Assembly (NCBI GenBank): GCA_903918595.1
Contig: CAIXFB010000222.1
Coordinates: 1 to 10,128 of the forward strand
Reading direction: 5' to 3'
Source of the DNA: an uncultured Actinomycetes bacterium
Lineage (GTDB): Bacteria; Actinomycetota; Actinomycetes; S36-B12
DNA: 10,128 bases
The translations under genes were made by a program, and so were the position numbers. This document shows positions 1-6,835 of the stretch, in pieces (within the stretch, counting starts at the first letter, position 1; every line of letters begins with the position of its first letter). Under the pieces are notes generated by a model. That model was not told where the DNA came from, searched no databases, and saw only the letters and a list, made by a program, of their open reading frames with translations.

Positions 1-1
1 C

Positions 2-544
2 CAAGCGATTGATGCATCGTGGCCGCAGGAGAGCGCCGTCATCTGTGACATGTCGGTGAGTGGGTATTGGACAGGCGGGTATTGCCGTCAGCCTCGCGCG
101 CGCCGTCTCGCTTATCCCGTGGGTTGGGGCACCTTGGGCTATGCACTTCCTGCTGCAATCGGCCCAGCCAGCGTTGGGATTCCCACTCTTGCGGTGTGCG
201 GTGACGGTGGGCCGATGTTTGCACTTGGTGAGCTCGCCACGATAACGCAGCACTCGTTGCCGATCACGATTTTCATCGTTGACGATGGCGGCTACGGAAT
301 GCTCCGCTTTGATCAACAAACCTTTGGCCATGAAGAGCTCGGGGTGGATCTGTACACACCCGACTGGCAGATACTGGCAGCAGCTTTTTCGATCGGGTCA
401 ACCACACTGACCTCGGTCACGGAATTGAGCGATGCACTTGCCCATGCGCATGCAGAGAACAGTCAGGGTCGTGCGCATCTCATCGTGTGGCCACAGCGGC
501 TGTATCCACCGCGCACAACATCTCCGCGCTGGCACGAGGATTAG
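2..544 (+). CDS. Thiamine-diphosphate-dependent enzyme, C-terminal part (acetolactate synthase-like), 5' truncated by window edge
   Basis: The frame is open from the window edge to a TAG stop at 542-544, showing about 180 C-terminal residues. The ATG at 50 is internal, because the conserved sequence continues upstream of it. The fragment matches the pyrophosphate-binding C-terminal domain of the acetolactate synthase / pyruvate decarboxylase-like family: a GWGTLGYALPAAIG segment, then GDGG (from about 194), the ELAT helix and DDGGYGMLR (about 280-306). In this family the Asp of GDG and a following Asn bind the metal that anchors the cofactor diphosphate. Here the Asn position appears to be Asp, which could still bind metal. 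The N-terminal domains that set the substrate are not visible, so acetolactate synthase, a decarboxylase and an aldehyde lyase all remain possible. It converges on the dehydrogenase gene to its right, across a hairpin. The family call is firm; the substrate is unknown. Confidence 0.85.
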   Translation, partial: QAIDASWPQESAVICDMSVSGYWTGGYCRQPRARRLAYPVGWGTLGYALPAAIGPASVGIPTLAVCGDGGPMFALGELATITQHSLPITIFIVDDGGYGMLRFDQQTFGHEELGVDLYTPDWQILAAAFSIGSTTLTSVTELSDALAHAHAENSQGRAHLIVWPQRLYPPRTTSPRWHED

Positions 545-575
545 CCAGCGCACTCATTGATTCCGCAGAAAAGTA

Positions 576-610
576 GAGCCCGCGCAGCTGGGGGGCTGTT
601 GCGCGGGCTC
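576..610 (-). terminator. Rho-independent-like hairpin between convergent genes
   Basis: An 11-bp perfect GC-rich inverted repeat, GAGCCCGCGCA (576-586) and TGCGCGGGCTC (600-610), encloses a 13-nt loop. Read on the minus strand, the stem is followed by a short T-rich stretch (TACTTTTCT, 575-567), so it best fits the end of the short-chain dehydrogenase transcript. On the plus strand no T-run follows, so termination of the thiamine-diphosphate enzyme would be weaker. A second, smaller dyad (TCGCTC/GAGCGA, 641-656) lies nearby without a T-tract. The rest of the 545-765 gap holds an AT-rich patch around 695-720 and no convincing gene. Confidence 0.6.
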
Positions 611-765
611 CGAGAAGTTCAGCGCAAGCGCCGTTCTCCATCGCTCGGGGGAGCGACATGCACATTGTCGTCCTCACCAGCGATTGCTGTCTGTACATTT
701 ATGATCAAATATTGTTGCGCAGGTCACACTTTCGAGCTTGCAAGAGCTGTATGTAGAACCCGTGT

Positions 766-1503
766 CTAGCTCTGCTGCCCCATTGACCACATAGCCCACA
801 CCGTGGTCCGCACCGAGCGCGGCTGTAGCAGGGTGGTGATCACAGCATGTGCCACGTCATCCGGGGTCAGCCAATCGGCAAAGCGCGGATCGTTGGCAAC
901 TCGGCCGGTGCCCACAGCGAATTCGGTCCCGACACCAGCTGGGCACACTGCCGTGACCCGGATGCCCTTTTCGCGCAGCTCGCGATCGAGTGAACCAGCA
1001 AGTCCCACCTGAGCAAACTTGGTGCCGGCATACACAGCTTCATCGCCACCACCGCGCAATCCTGCAACGGAGGAAACAATGACGATGTCTCCACCCTCCG
1101 GATTCGCGAGCAGTTCAGGCACTGCGGCACGAACCGTCCAGACAGTCCCGTCGTAATTGGTATGCATCATCCGGGTGATTTCGTCGTCATCATGATCCAA
1201 AATGGAGCCATACATTCCAATGCCAGCATTCGGCACAACCGAATCAAGTTTTCCAAAAGTCTGCACTGCCGCTGCGATCAGTGCCCGGTTATCTTCTGGC
1301 AAGCGCACATCCATCGGCACTGCAACTGCATTCTCTGCTCCAAGATCGGCAGCGACCTGTGCAAGACGCTCGGCGTTGCGTGCACCAATGGCTACCTTCG
1401 CGCCAAGTTCAACGGCCTGCTGCGCTACTGAGCGTCCTATGCCCGAAGTTGCTCCGGTGATGGCGATAACGGTTCCGCGCAGGTCACGAGTTGCGTACGG
1501 CAT
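766..1503 (-). CDS. Short-chain dehydrogenase/reductase (classical SDR)
   Basis: This is an NAD(P)-dependent oxidoreductase of 245 residues, the usual length for a classical cytosolic SDR. The cofactor motif TGATSGIG is at residues 16-23, with a beta-strand Arg at about 42 that is often linked to NADP preference. NAG is at 92-94, the active-site Asn is about 116, Ser is 144/145 (VSSVAG), and the catalytic Tyr158 and Lys162 lie in YAGTK. The start is ATG 1503, with a GGGA Shine-Dalgarno at 1514-1511, 7 nt upstream. It diverges from the Gfo/Idh gene across 89 bp, so the two may share control, and its transcript probably ends at the 576-610 hairpin. The substrate cannot be told from the sequence. 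A sugar or polyol role is only suggested by the neighbourhood. Confidence 0.9.
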   Translation of the reverse strand: MPYATRDLRGTVIAITGATSGIGRSVAQQAVELGAKVAIGARNAERLAQVAADLGAENAVAVPMDVRLPEDNRALIAAAVQTFGKLDSVVPNAGIGMYGSILDHDDDEITRMMHTNYDGTVWTVRAAVPELLANPEGGDIVIVSSVAGLRGGGDEAVYAGTKFAQVGLAGSLDRELREKGIRVTAVCPAGVGTEFAVGTGRVANDPRFADWLTPDDVAHAVITTLLQPRSVRTTVWAMWSMGQQS

Positions 1504-1592
1504 GTCTAACTCCCAAGTAAGTAGTTGAACTCACACCCTATTAACGCTGGGTGGTAGTGGCCATTCGAGATGCTAAGTGATGTACTCCCTAC
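1504..1592. promoter_or_regulatory. Divergent intergenic region with putative promoter of the Gfo/Idh gene
   Basis: These 89 bp must carry the promoters of both divergent oxidoreductase genes. For the plus strand, TGGCCA (1558-1563), a 17-nt spacer and TGTACT (1581-1586) form a weak sigma-70-type promoter. It would start transcription at or within a base or so of the ATG at 1593. No Shine-Dalgarno sequence precedes that ATG, which fits a leaderless mRNA. A short dyad CACCC/GGGTG (1534-1538, 1549-1553) with a 10-nt spacer sits in the middle and could be an operator, but its arms are only 5 bp. I cannot pick a convincing minus-strand promoter. Confidence 0.35.
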
Positions 1593-2687
1593 ATGGAATC
1601 CCCTCTTGGTGTTGTGATCTGCGGGTATGGACTAGCTGGCCGGGTGTTTCACGCCCCGTTGATCGCCGCCACCCCAGGGCTCGTGATCCGAGCGATCATC
1701 ACTGCAGACCCGGAGCGACGCGATCAGGCCGCCGCTGATTTCCCACAGGCCGTTCTGCTGTCACATCCCGAGGAACTCATGGAGCGGCTCGAAGAGCTCG
1801 ACGTTCAACTTGCCGTCGTTGCGGGTGCCAATGTGACCCATGTCCCTCTCACTCTCGCAGCCCTAGAGCACGGATTACATGTTGTGGTCGATAAGCCGAT
1901 GGCACCCACCGCCGCAAGTGCCAGAAACATTGCGGATGCGGCTGCGGCTGCCAACCGACTCGTCATCCCATTTCAAAACCGACGCTGGGATTCGGACTTT
2001 CTCACCGCCATGGAAACCGTTGCCGATGGTCGACTCGGGGCCGTGCATCGGTTCGAATCCCGCTTCGAGAGGTTTCGGCCCACCCCCACGGGCAAATGGC
2101 GTGAGTCAGCAGACCTTGATGCAATGGGTGGGGTGCTCTATGACTTTGGTGCGCACCTTGTCGATCAAGCCGTTCGCCTCCTCGGGCCGGTGAGCTGGGT
2201 GGCAGCCTCGGCACGATCCATTCGCGATCGTGAACTAGCTGATGATGAAACATTGTTTACGTTGCATCACACAAGTGGAGCGATCAGCCTGCTCTTTGCC
2301 AGCATGGTGTCGGCCTTTGATGCTCCGCGCATGGTGATTCTTGGCAGCGCAGGCGGCCTCCGAATCGAATCCGGTGATACCCAGGAAGACGCGTTGCGCG
2401 CAGGTATTTCAGCCAATGCTGACGATTGGGGAATCGAACCAGACTCGTCTCGCGCCTTCCTTCGCAGCGCCACCGGCAACGAGATTGTGGAAAGCCGACT
2501 TGCTCTCACCCCTGGGCGTTGGCCCAGCTTCTACCCGGCGGTGCGCGATGCAATCATCGACGGAGCAGAGCCACCAGTGCTGCTAAGCGATGTGATCGAA
2601 AACTTGCGCATCATTGATGCTGCGCGCGAATCAGCTGCCAGCGGTCAACCTGTCTCGCTCGATCCGCCAGCTGGTCATAAGGCGTAG
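1593..2687 (+). CDS. Gfo/Idh/MocA family NAD(P)-dependent oxidoreductase
   Basis: The product has 364 residues, typical of the family. An N-terminal Rossmann domain opens directly with GYGLAG (residues 11-16), so the ATG at 1593 must be the start or very near it. DKP (100-102) replaces the commoner EKP and carries the catalytic Lys101. QNRRWDSDF (128-136) and the GG...D...H...D block (179-191, with Asp184, His188 and Asp191) form the substrate side. The FHAPLI segment and ESRFERFRP resemble the YdgJ/IolU-like branch, which includes scyllo-inositol dehydrogenases, but xylose or glucose dehydrogenases belong to the same superfamily. It may act on a sugar or cyclitol in the cytosol. There is no visible Shine-Dalgarno. 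Its last 57 bp overlap the 3' end of the epimerase gene on the other strand. The family is secure and the substrate unknown. Confidence 0.9.
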   Translation: MESPLGVVICGYGLAGRVFHAPLIAATPGLVIRAIITADPERRDQAAADFPQAVLLSHPEELMERLEELDVQLAVVAGANVTHVPLTLAALEHGLHVVVDKPMAPTAASARNIADAAAAANRLVIPFQNRRWDSDFLTAMETVADGRLGAVHRFESRFERFRPTPTGKWRESADLDAMGGVLYDFGAHLVDQAVRLLGPVSWVAASARSIRDRELADDETLFTLHHTSGAISLLFASMVSAFDAPRMVILGSAGGLRIESGDTQEDALRAGISANADDWGIEPDSSRAFLRSATGNEIVESRLALTPGRWPSFYPAVRDAIIDGAEPPVLLSDVIENLRIIDAARESAASGQPVSLDPPAGHKA

Positions 2688-3497
2688 CGGCTGCCCCGCT
2701 CGCACCATCTCACATGGTTCGATCACGGGAAGGTTCATTGCATTGGGTGCATTTGTTTGAGGCTCGATGCACAAAGATCCGGGCAATTCGTCAAACACCA
2801 CAAACCAGGGTGCCGAGTTCTCCACCACGAGATGGCCCCAACCTGGCCACGCGACGGTGAGGGTTCGATCCGGCACGTGAAATGCGTCGTCAAACGGGCC
2901 GATCGCCATCTCGATCTCGACCAACTCGCCAGTTGCAAATGCGCCGTCGCGTACTGCTAATTGCGCAGATGGCGCACCCCACGAGGCAAAACTGCCCGGC
3001 AGTATTTCCCGACGAAACCATGGATGCCAACCCACCACTGCTGGGAAAGACGCTTCGGATGATGTGGGAGTCGACACTTCGATCTCTGTCCGCAGCCCCA
3101 TCCGATCAAGCACCCAGGTCGTCTGCACCTGCGCCGGCCATGGCCAGCCGGTTAGTTCCGAGGTGAAGACCGCCTGCACAAATTCTGCGGTCTCGGTGAT
3201 CACTGGAGGAGGGCACGGAGCGTTCATCACCACACCGTGCACAGCCCACTGTCCATAAGTCGCGGGGAACTCCGCGTAGACGTCTTGGAACTCAAAGGCA
3301 TTCTTGGCGAGTCGGCCAGCCCAGGGCGCCATGACATACATCCCGTGTTCCACGGGATCGTTGCCGTGCACTGCAAGGAGTTCCACTCCATCAACCCGCC
3401 ATGAGACGGCGCGGCCACCTACCGCACAATCGAAATCAATCTCAATGAGACCGCAGTCTGCTTCCGCAAACCTCAATGAGACCGTCAGATCGTTCAC
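2631..3497 (-). CDS. Aldose 1-epimerase (mutarotase, GalM-like)
   Basis: This cytosolic enzyme of 288 residues would interconvert alpha and beta anomers of an aldose, here most simply xylose after uptake. Visible family features are NxxxGR-like substrate-site residues (APWAGRLAKNAF, 57-68), His87 in AVHG, the catalytic His158 in GWHPWF, an acidic FDDAF pocket (202-206) and the catalytic Glu245 in IEPQT. The start is GTG at 3497, overlapping the TGA of the upstream ROK gene as GTGA. This points to translational coupling and places it as the last gene of the xylose operon. Downstream there is no intergenic terminator, because the gene runs 57 bp into the opposite-strand Gfo/Idh gene. An exact 13-bp repeat lies within its first 60 bases. 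Mutarotase activity is a strong family inference; the sugar is inferred from context. Confidence 0.88.
   Translation of the reverse strand: MNDLTVSLRFAEADCGLIEIDFDCAVGGRAVSWRVDGVELLAVHGNDPVEHGMYVMAPWAGRLAKNAFEFQDVYAEFPATYGQWAVHGVVMNAPCPPPVITETAEFVQAVFTSELTGWPWPAQVQTTWVLDRMGLRTEIEVSTPTSSEASFPAVVGWHPWFRREILPGSFASWGAPSAQLAVRDGAFATGELVEIEMAIGPFDDAFHVPDRTLTVAWPGWGHLVVENSAPWFVVFDELPGSLCIEPQTNAPNAMNLPVIEPCEMVRAGQPLRLMTSWRIERDRLTAGS
3441..3484. repeat. Pair of 13-bp exact direct repeats in the epimerase 5' coding region
   Basis: CTCAATGAGACCG occurs at 3441-3453 and again at 3472-3484, 31 bp apart, and similarity continues as CAG after both copies with one extra T in the second. Each copy contains the 9-bp dyad CTCA-A-TGAG. 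The 31-bp offset is not a multiple of three, so on the minus strand the copies are read in different frames (as V-S-L-R and G-L-I-E). A protein-level repeat therefore does not explain them. Confidence 0.7.
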
Positions 3498-4711
3498 GAG
3501 GCCACGAGGGCGTGCGAGGACTCAACCTCTCCGAGCGGGTCAGCCAGCAACCTTCCGAAGGCAACTTCGGAAGCACCCACCAACGTGCTTCGAGCACCGA
3601 GACCGGGTTCAGTGACCAGTGCGGTCTCCTGCACTCCTGGCAACGAGTGGGCAAGTCGATCGGCGATGTGTGCCGCCGTGTAAGGGAGTAACCGACCCAG
3701 ATGGCCACCGAGGATTACAGCATCAGGATTAAAAGTGTTCACGAGATTCGAGAGACCGATGCCGATCCAGTCACCAATCGAATCCATCGCGAGGAGTACC
3801 TGCGGATCGCCCTCATCTGCTCGTTTGACGAATTCATCGATGGATGACGTCTTCGGATCGAGCCCTGCAGCCCGAAGAATCGCCTCCTGACCAATCTCGG
3901 TCTCCCAACAACCCTGAGACCCACACCTGCACCGCCGGCCATCAGGACGCACCACCATATGACCCACCTCCCCCCCGTATCCGCCGTTGCCGGAAAGGAT
4001 TCGGCCATCAAGCACGATGCCACCACCGATGCCAACATCGCCCGAAAGATAAATGACGTTGTGCCGGCCGCGAGCGACGCCGCGCACTGATTCCGACATC
4101 GCACCAAGGTTTGCATCGTTTCCCAAGTGCACCAGAGGACAGCCACCGAACTCTTGTCTCATGGCGGTCTCCAATTGCGCGCCGAACTCAACATCAGACC
4201 ACTGCAAGTTAGGAGCTAGCAGCACGAGTCCTGAATCAATATTCACCACACCAGGAATTGCGACGCCTACACCAACCCACGACGCACCATCAGGGACTGC
4301 GTTGAAGAGTTCTGCAGCCATCGAAACTATTTGGGCGACTGCCGCTTCCGGGGTGAGTGGCCCAGGACCGTTCGGGGATTCCACCGTGGCCAGCGTGGTG
4401 CCCCCCAGACCCACAATGGCACCAACGGTCACTCCAACGCGCACATCGAACGCCGTGACCACCGCGGAATCAGCAACGGGACGAACAACAAGTGAAGGCC
4501 TGCCAACGTTGCCTCCTGGACCAGCAACTTCTTCTACCAGTCCAGCGGTGACCAACTCTGTGACAAGCACACCGACGGTGCTGCGGTTCAGTCCCGTTGA
4601 CGCCACAAGGTCAGACCGAGTGGTAGCACCCGAGTTGTGCAGAATCCGCACGAGGCGCGCCAAATTGTGCCTGCGCAACTCATCTTGAGTTGCGGCGCTG
4701 GTATGCAACAT
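3494..4711 (-). CDS. xylR: ROK-family transcriptional repressor, probable XylR of the xylose operon
   Basis: This DNA-binding repressor has an N-terminal winged helix-turn-helix (about residues 13-62: RRHNLARLVRIL, then LVASTGLNRSTVGVLV) followed by a ROK sugar-kinase-like sensor domain. The sensor shows a GVGVAIPGVV segment (about 147-156), NDANLG (198-203), a DVGIGGG loop, and the zinc site formed by His251 and CRCGSQGC (Cys261, Cys263, Cys268). I place the start at ATG 4711 (405 aa), 13 nt after the xylH stop, with AGGTAGGG as a possible Shine-Dalgarno. The in-frame ATG at 4780 would add 23 residues inside xylH. The gene lies after the transporter and overlaps the epimerase start as GTGA. 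Bacillus XylR is a ROK repressor released by xylose; the same role here is inferred from context. If it shares the operon transcript, it would repress its own expression. The family is certain, the xylose specificity probable. Confidence 0.85.
   Translation of the reverse strand: MLHTSAATQDELRRHNLARLVRILHNSGATTRSDLVASTGLNRSTVGVLVTELVTAGLVEEVAGPGGNVGRPSLVVRPVADSAVVTAFDVRVGVTVGAIVGLGGTTLATVESPNGPGPLTPEAAVAQIVSMAAELFNAVPDGASWVGVGVAIPGVVNIDSGLVLLAPNLQWSDVEFGAQLETAMRQEFGGCPLVHLGNDANLGAMSESVRGVARGRHNVIYLSGDVGIGGGIVLDGRILSGNGGYGGEVGHMVVRPDGRRCRCGSQGCWETEIGQEAILRAAGLDPKTSSIDEFVKRADEGDPQVLLAMDSIGDWIGIGLSNLVNTFNPDAVILGGHLGRLLPYTAAHIADRLAHSLPGVQETALVTEPGLGARSTLVGASEVAFGRLLADPLGEVESSHALVAS
3552..3573 (-). 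other. 9-bp perfect hairpin inside the 3' end of the ROK gene
   Basis: CTTCCGAAG (3552-3560) and CTTCGGAAG (3565-3573) are perfect inverted repeats around a 4-nt loop, 55 nt upstream of the epimerase start codon in the transcript. The bases also encode the conserved ROK C-terminal stretch ASEVAFGR, so coding constraint may explain part of the dyad. No T-run follows, so it is not an intrinsic terminator. Confidence 0.35.
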
Positions 4712-4724
4712 CGAGGAAAGAACC

Positions 4725-5972
4725 CTACCTACCCGTAGAAGTGGAACGCTTTCGCGACAGTGCATCTGCACCAGCCGCAAGCATCAGTACGCCACCGGTG
4801 ATCATCAACTTCACACCTGCGGAGTAACCGAGCAAACCCATGCCGTTATCGATCACAGCAACAACCGCAGCACCGATGAGGGCATCGTAAATACGGCCGC
4901 GCCCACCGAATAGTGATGTGCCGCCGATCACGGCAGCAGCAATAGCGCTGAGCACGATGAACCGACCAGCGTTGGGGTCCACCGATGCCGCCCGGCTTGC
5001 TGCCACTACACCAGCGAAAGCTGCAGTGGTGGAACAGATCGCGAATACGGCGATGCGCACCTGTTGAATTCGAATACCCGCTCGGCGGGCAGCTTCGACG
5101 TTGCCACCAACCGCATACACATGTCGACCAAACTTGGTGCGCTCAAGAATGAAGCCAAAAACGAGCGCGATCACCGCAATGATCGGAATGATGATCGGGA
5201 CTCCGCTGAGGGGGTTTACCTCTGGATTGGTGCTTCGTTCAAGGCTCAGGACCCACACGGTGGCAAATCCGACCACTGCAATCACAGCGGCCTTAATCAA
5301 GATCACCGAGAGCGGGGTTCCAGAGAAACCGCGAGCGAGGCGGCGCCGGCGGCCATCCAGGGCTGCGAGCACGTACCCCAGCACCATCACCACATACAGA
5401 GTCCAGCCCAACCAGATCGGCATATTGCTGTTCTCAATTGCCAAGATGACCGGATCCGTGACGCGGACGTTGCCGCCCTCACCGATGATCACCAGTACCA
5501 GCCCCTGGAACGCCAAGAAGAGCGCGAGGGTCACCACGAAGGATGGGATTCCCACCTTCGCAACCAGCACACCGATGAACAAACCGATGAGCAGACCGAC
5601 GACCAGAGCAAGAGCGAGTGCCACGTACCAGGACAGTCCGTTCCGAGCCATCGTCACGGCAAGAAGTGACCCGGCAACTCCGGAGGTGACACCCGCGGAA
5701 AGGTCAATCTCGCCGAGCAGCAGTACGAAAACGATGCCCATCGCAAGAACTGCCACCACAGCTGCCTGGGTGAAGAAGTTCGCAAAGTTCAGTGGAGTGA
5801 AGAACACCGGTCGGAGGAAGGAGAAAAGAATCACTAGAACGATCAGCCCGATGACCGCAGGGAGCGGGCCCATATCGCCGCCACGCACACGACCTAGGTA
5901 GGTGGCCCAAGTGTCTTTCAGTGTGGAGTTCTGCGCTTGGAGGTAGGCCGGAGTGTCTGACTGGGTGCTCAT
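4725..5972 (-). CDS. xylH: Xylose ABC transporter permease (CUT2 family, XylH-like)
   Basis: This integral inner-membrane protein of 415 residues has many hydrophobic segments and belongs to the CUT2 / branched-chain-type permease family (BPD_transp_2). After a polar N-terminal tail of about 38 residues, the first membrane segment spans about 39-58. The family motif GEIDLSAG is at 87-94 and the ATPase-coupling loop GGTSLFGGRG at 350-359. A basic loop (GRRRRLARG) in the middle resembles the longer cytoplasmic insertion of XylH proteins. The ATG at 5972 overlaps the stop of the ATPase gene as ATGA and is preceded by GGAGA 7 nt upstream, so translation is coupled. The permease pore would move the sugar delivered by XylF. 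Sugar identity rests on neighbouring xylA, xylB and the XylF-like binding protein; ribose or another pentose cannot be excluded from this gene alone. Confidence 0.88.
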   Translation of the reverse strand: MSTQSDTPAYLQAQNSTLKDTWATYLGRVRGGDMGPLPAVIGLIVLVILFSFLRPVFFTPLNFANFFTQAAVVAVLAMGIVFVLLLGEIDLSAGVTSGVAGSLLAVTMARNGLSWYVALALALVVGLLIGLFIGVLVAKVGIPSFVVTLALFLAFQGLVLVIIGEGGNVRVTDPVILAIENSNMPIWLGWTLYVVMVLGYVLAALDGRRRRLARGFSGTPLSVILIKAAVIAVVGFATVWVLSLERSTNPEVNPLSGVPIIIPIIAVIALVFGFILERTKFGRHVYAVGGNVEAARRAGIRIQQVRIAVFAICSTTAAFAGVVAASRAASVDPNAGRFIVLSAIAAAVIGGTSLFGGRGRIYDALIGAAVVAVIDNGMGLLGYSAGVKLMITGGVLMLAAGADALSRKRSTSTGR

Positions 5973-6736
5973 ACGAGGTCTCCATTCGAACCTGCGTTAT
6001 TGGTCTTGCCGCCCGTGATGTACTCGACAACCTCGGATGGGCTCGTGTCCTCACGCTTCAGACGGACCACCATGGTGCCGAGATAGAGCACGTAGATGTA
6101 ATCGGCTACCTCAAAGACGTCTTGCAGGTTGTGAGAAATGATCACAACGCCCAAGCCCTGCTCAGACAACCGCTTGACCAAATTCAGAACCTGTTCGGTT
6201 TGCGCAACGCCGAGAGCAGCAGTTGGCTCATCGAGAATGACGACCTTGTTGTTCCAGAGCACCGCACGGGCAATCGCAACCGTTTGACGCTGGCCTCCTG
6301 ACAGTGAAGAAACCTTTTGCCTGAGCGATTTCACGGTGCGCACCGAGAGGCTCTTCAGGGTTTCGCCAGCGCGAGACTCCATATCGGCTTCATCGAGTGG
6401 TAGACCACGTTTGACTTCGCGGCCCAAGAACATGTTTTGCACGATGTCGAGGTTGTCGCACAGCGCGAGGTCTTGGTACACGACTTCTATACCAAGCTCA
6501 GCAGCATCGCGCGGTTCGTTGAGATTGACTTTGACGCCCTCGAACGTGACTTCGCCCGAGTCAAAGGGCTGGATACCTGCGAGCCCCTTGATCAGGGTGG
6601 ACTTGCCGGCGCCGTTATCGCCTACGAGGGCGGTGACGGTGCCAGGTATGACCTCGAAGTCGATTCCCTTGAGAACATCGACTGCGCCAAAACTTTTGGT
6701 CACCTGTCGAACTTCAAGTATGGGTGAGGTGGTCAA
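5969..6736 (-). CDS. xylG: Sugar ABC transporter ATP-binding protein, single-domain XylG-like
   Basis: This cytoplasmic ATPase drives the CUT2 importer. From the chosen start it has 255 residues and one complete ATP-binding cassette: Walker A GDNGAGKST (39-47), Q-loop Gln88, signature LSGGQ (145-149), Walker B VVILDE (165-170) and switch His202. Enteric XylG has two fused cassettes (about 500 aa), so here a homodimer is expected, as in FrcA-type transporters. I chose TTG at 6736 as the start because a perfect AGGAGG (6747-6742) ends 5 nt upstream and the cassette begins right after it. The adjacent TTG at 6739 would leave only 2 nt, and the ATG at 6817 would run through the hairpin and Shine-Dalgarno. 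It is separated from xylF by 99 nt holding a strong hairpin, and overlaps xylH as ATGA. Confidence 0.87.
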   Translation of the reverse strand: MTTSPILEVRQVTKSFGAVDVLKGIDFEVIPGTVTALVGDNGAGKSTLIKGLAGIQPFDSGEVTFEGVKVNLNEPRDAAELGIEVVYQDLALCDNLDIVQNMFLGREVKRGLPLDEADMESRAGETLKSLSVRTVKSLRQKVSSLSGGQRQTVAIARAVLWNNKVVILDEPTAALGVAQTEQVLNLVKRLSEQGLGVVIISHNLQDVFEVADYIYVLYLGTMVVRLKREDTSPSEVVEYITGGKTNNAGSNGDLV

Positions 6737-6747
6737 CAAGTCCTCCT
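6734..6747 (-). promoter_or_regulatory. Shine-Dalgarno and TTG start of xylG
   Basis: AGGAGG at 6747-6742 on the minus strand is a perfect anti-16S match. Two TTG codons follow back to back; only the second (6736-6734), at 5 nt, has normal spacing. This sets the start of the ATPase gene. Confidence 0.75.
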
Positions 6748-6778
6748 GAGATGAAAACGAATACTTGCGCTGGTTGTG

Positions 6779-6813
6779 AAGGTGGGGCCCACGAAATCCG
6801 TGGGCCCCACCTT
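6779..6813 (-). terminator. 15-bp perfect hairpin between xylF and xylG (attenuator or mRNA-stabilising stem)
   Basis: AAGGTGGGGCCCACG (6779-6793) and CGTGGGCCCCACCTT (6799-6813) pair without a mismatch around a 5-nt loop, 22 nt after the xylF stop and 31 nt before the xylG Shine-Dalgarno. No U-run follows on the minus strand (CACAACCAGC), so full intrinsic termination is unlikely. Stems in this position after binding-protein genes are known to raise binding-protein mRNA over the membrane components, by protecting the upstream mRNA 3' end or by partial termination. That role is inferred here. Confidence 0.7.
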
Positions 6814-6835
6814 GCACTACTTCAGGCTTCAGTTG

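Noticed and set aside
641..656. TCGCTC/GAGCGA hairpin as a second terminator in 545-765
   Set aside because: It has a 6-bp stem and no T-tract on either strand, much weaker than the hairpin at 576-610.
557..769. Small plus-strand open frame (70 codons) in the convergent gap
   Set aside because: It spans the hairpin, has no Shine-Dalgarno and shows no recognisable protein features.
2686..2700. AGCGG/CCGCT hairpin at the Gfo/Idh stop as a terminator
   Set aside because: The stem is only 5 bp, has no T-run, and lies within the epimerase coding sequence.
4053..4688. Plus-strand open frame of 211 codons antisense to the ROK gene
   Set aside because: It is a Ser/Thr/Pro-rich shadow of the real gene, without recognisable motifs.
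4712..4780. ATG 4780 as the ROK repressor start
   Set aside because: It would overlap xylH by 56 nt and add a tail before the helix-turn-helix that the family does not need. It is not fully excluded.
5064..5901. Two overlapping plus-strand open frames of 201 and 266 codons antisense to xylH
   Set aside because: Their composition (Thr/Ser/Pro/Arg or His/Gln-rich) is what the reverse complement of a hydrophobic membrane protein gives. No domains are seen.
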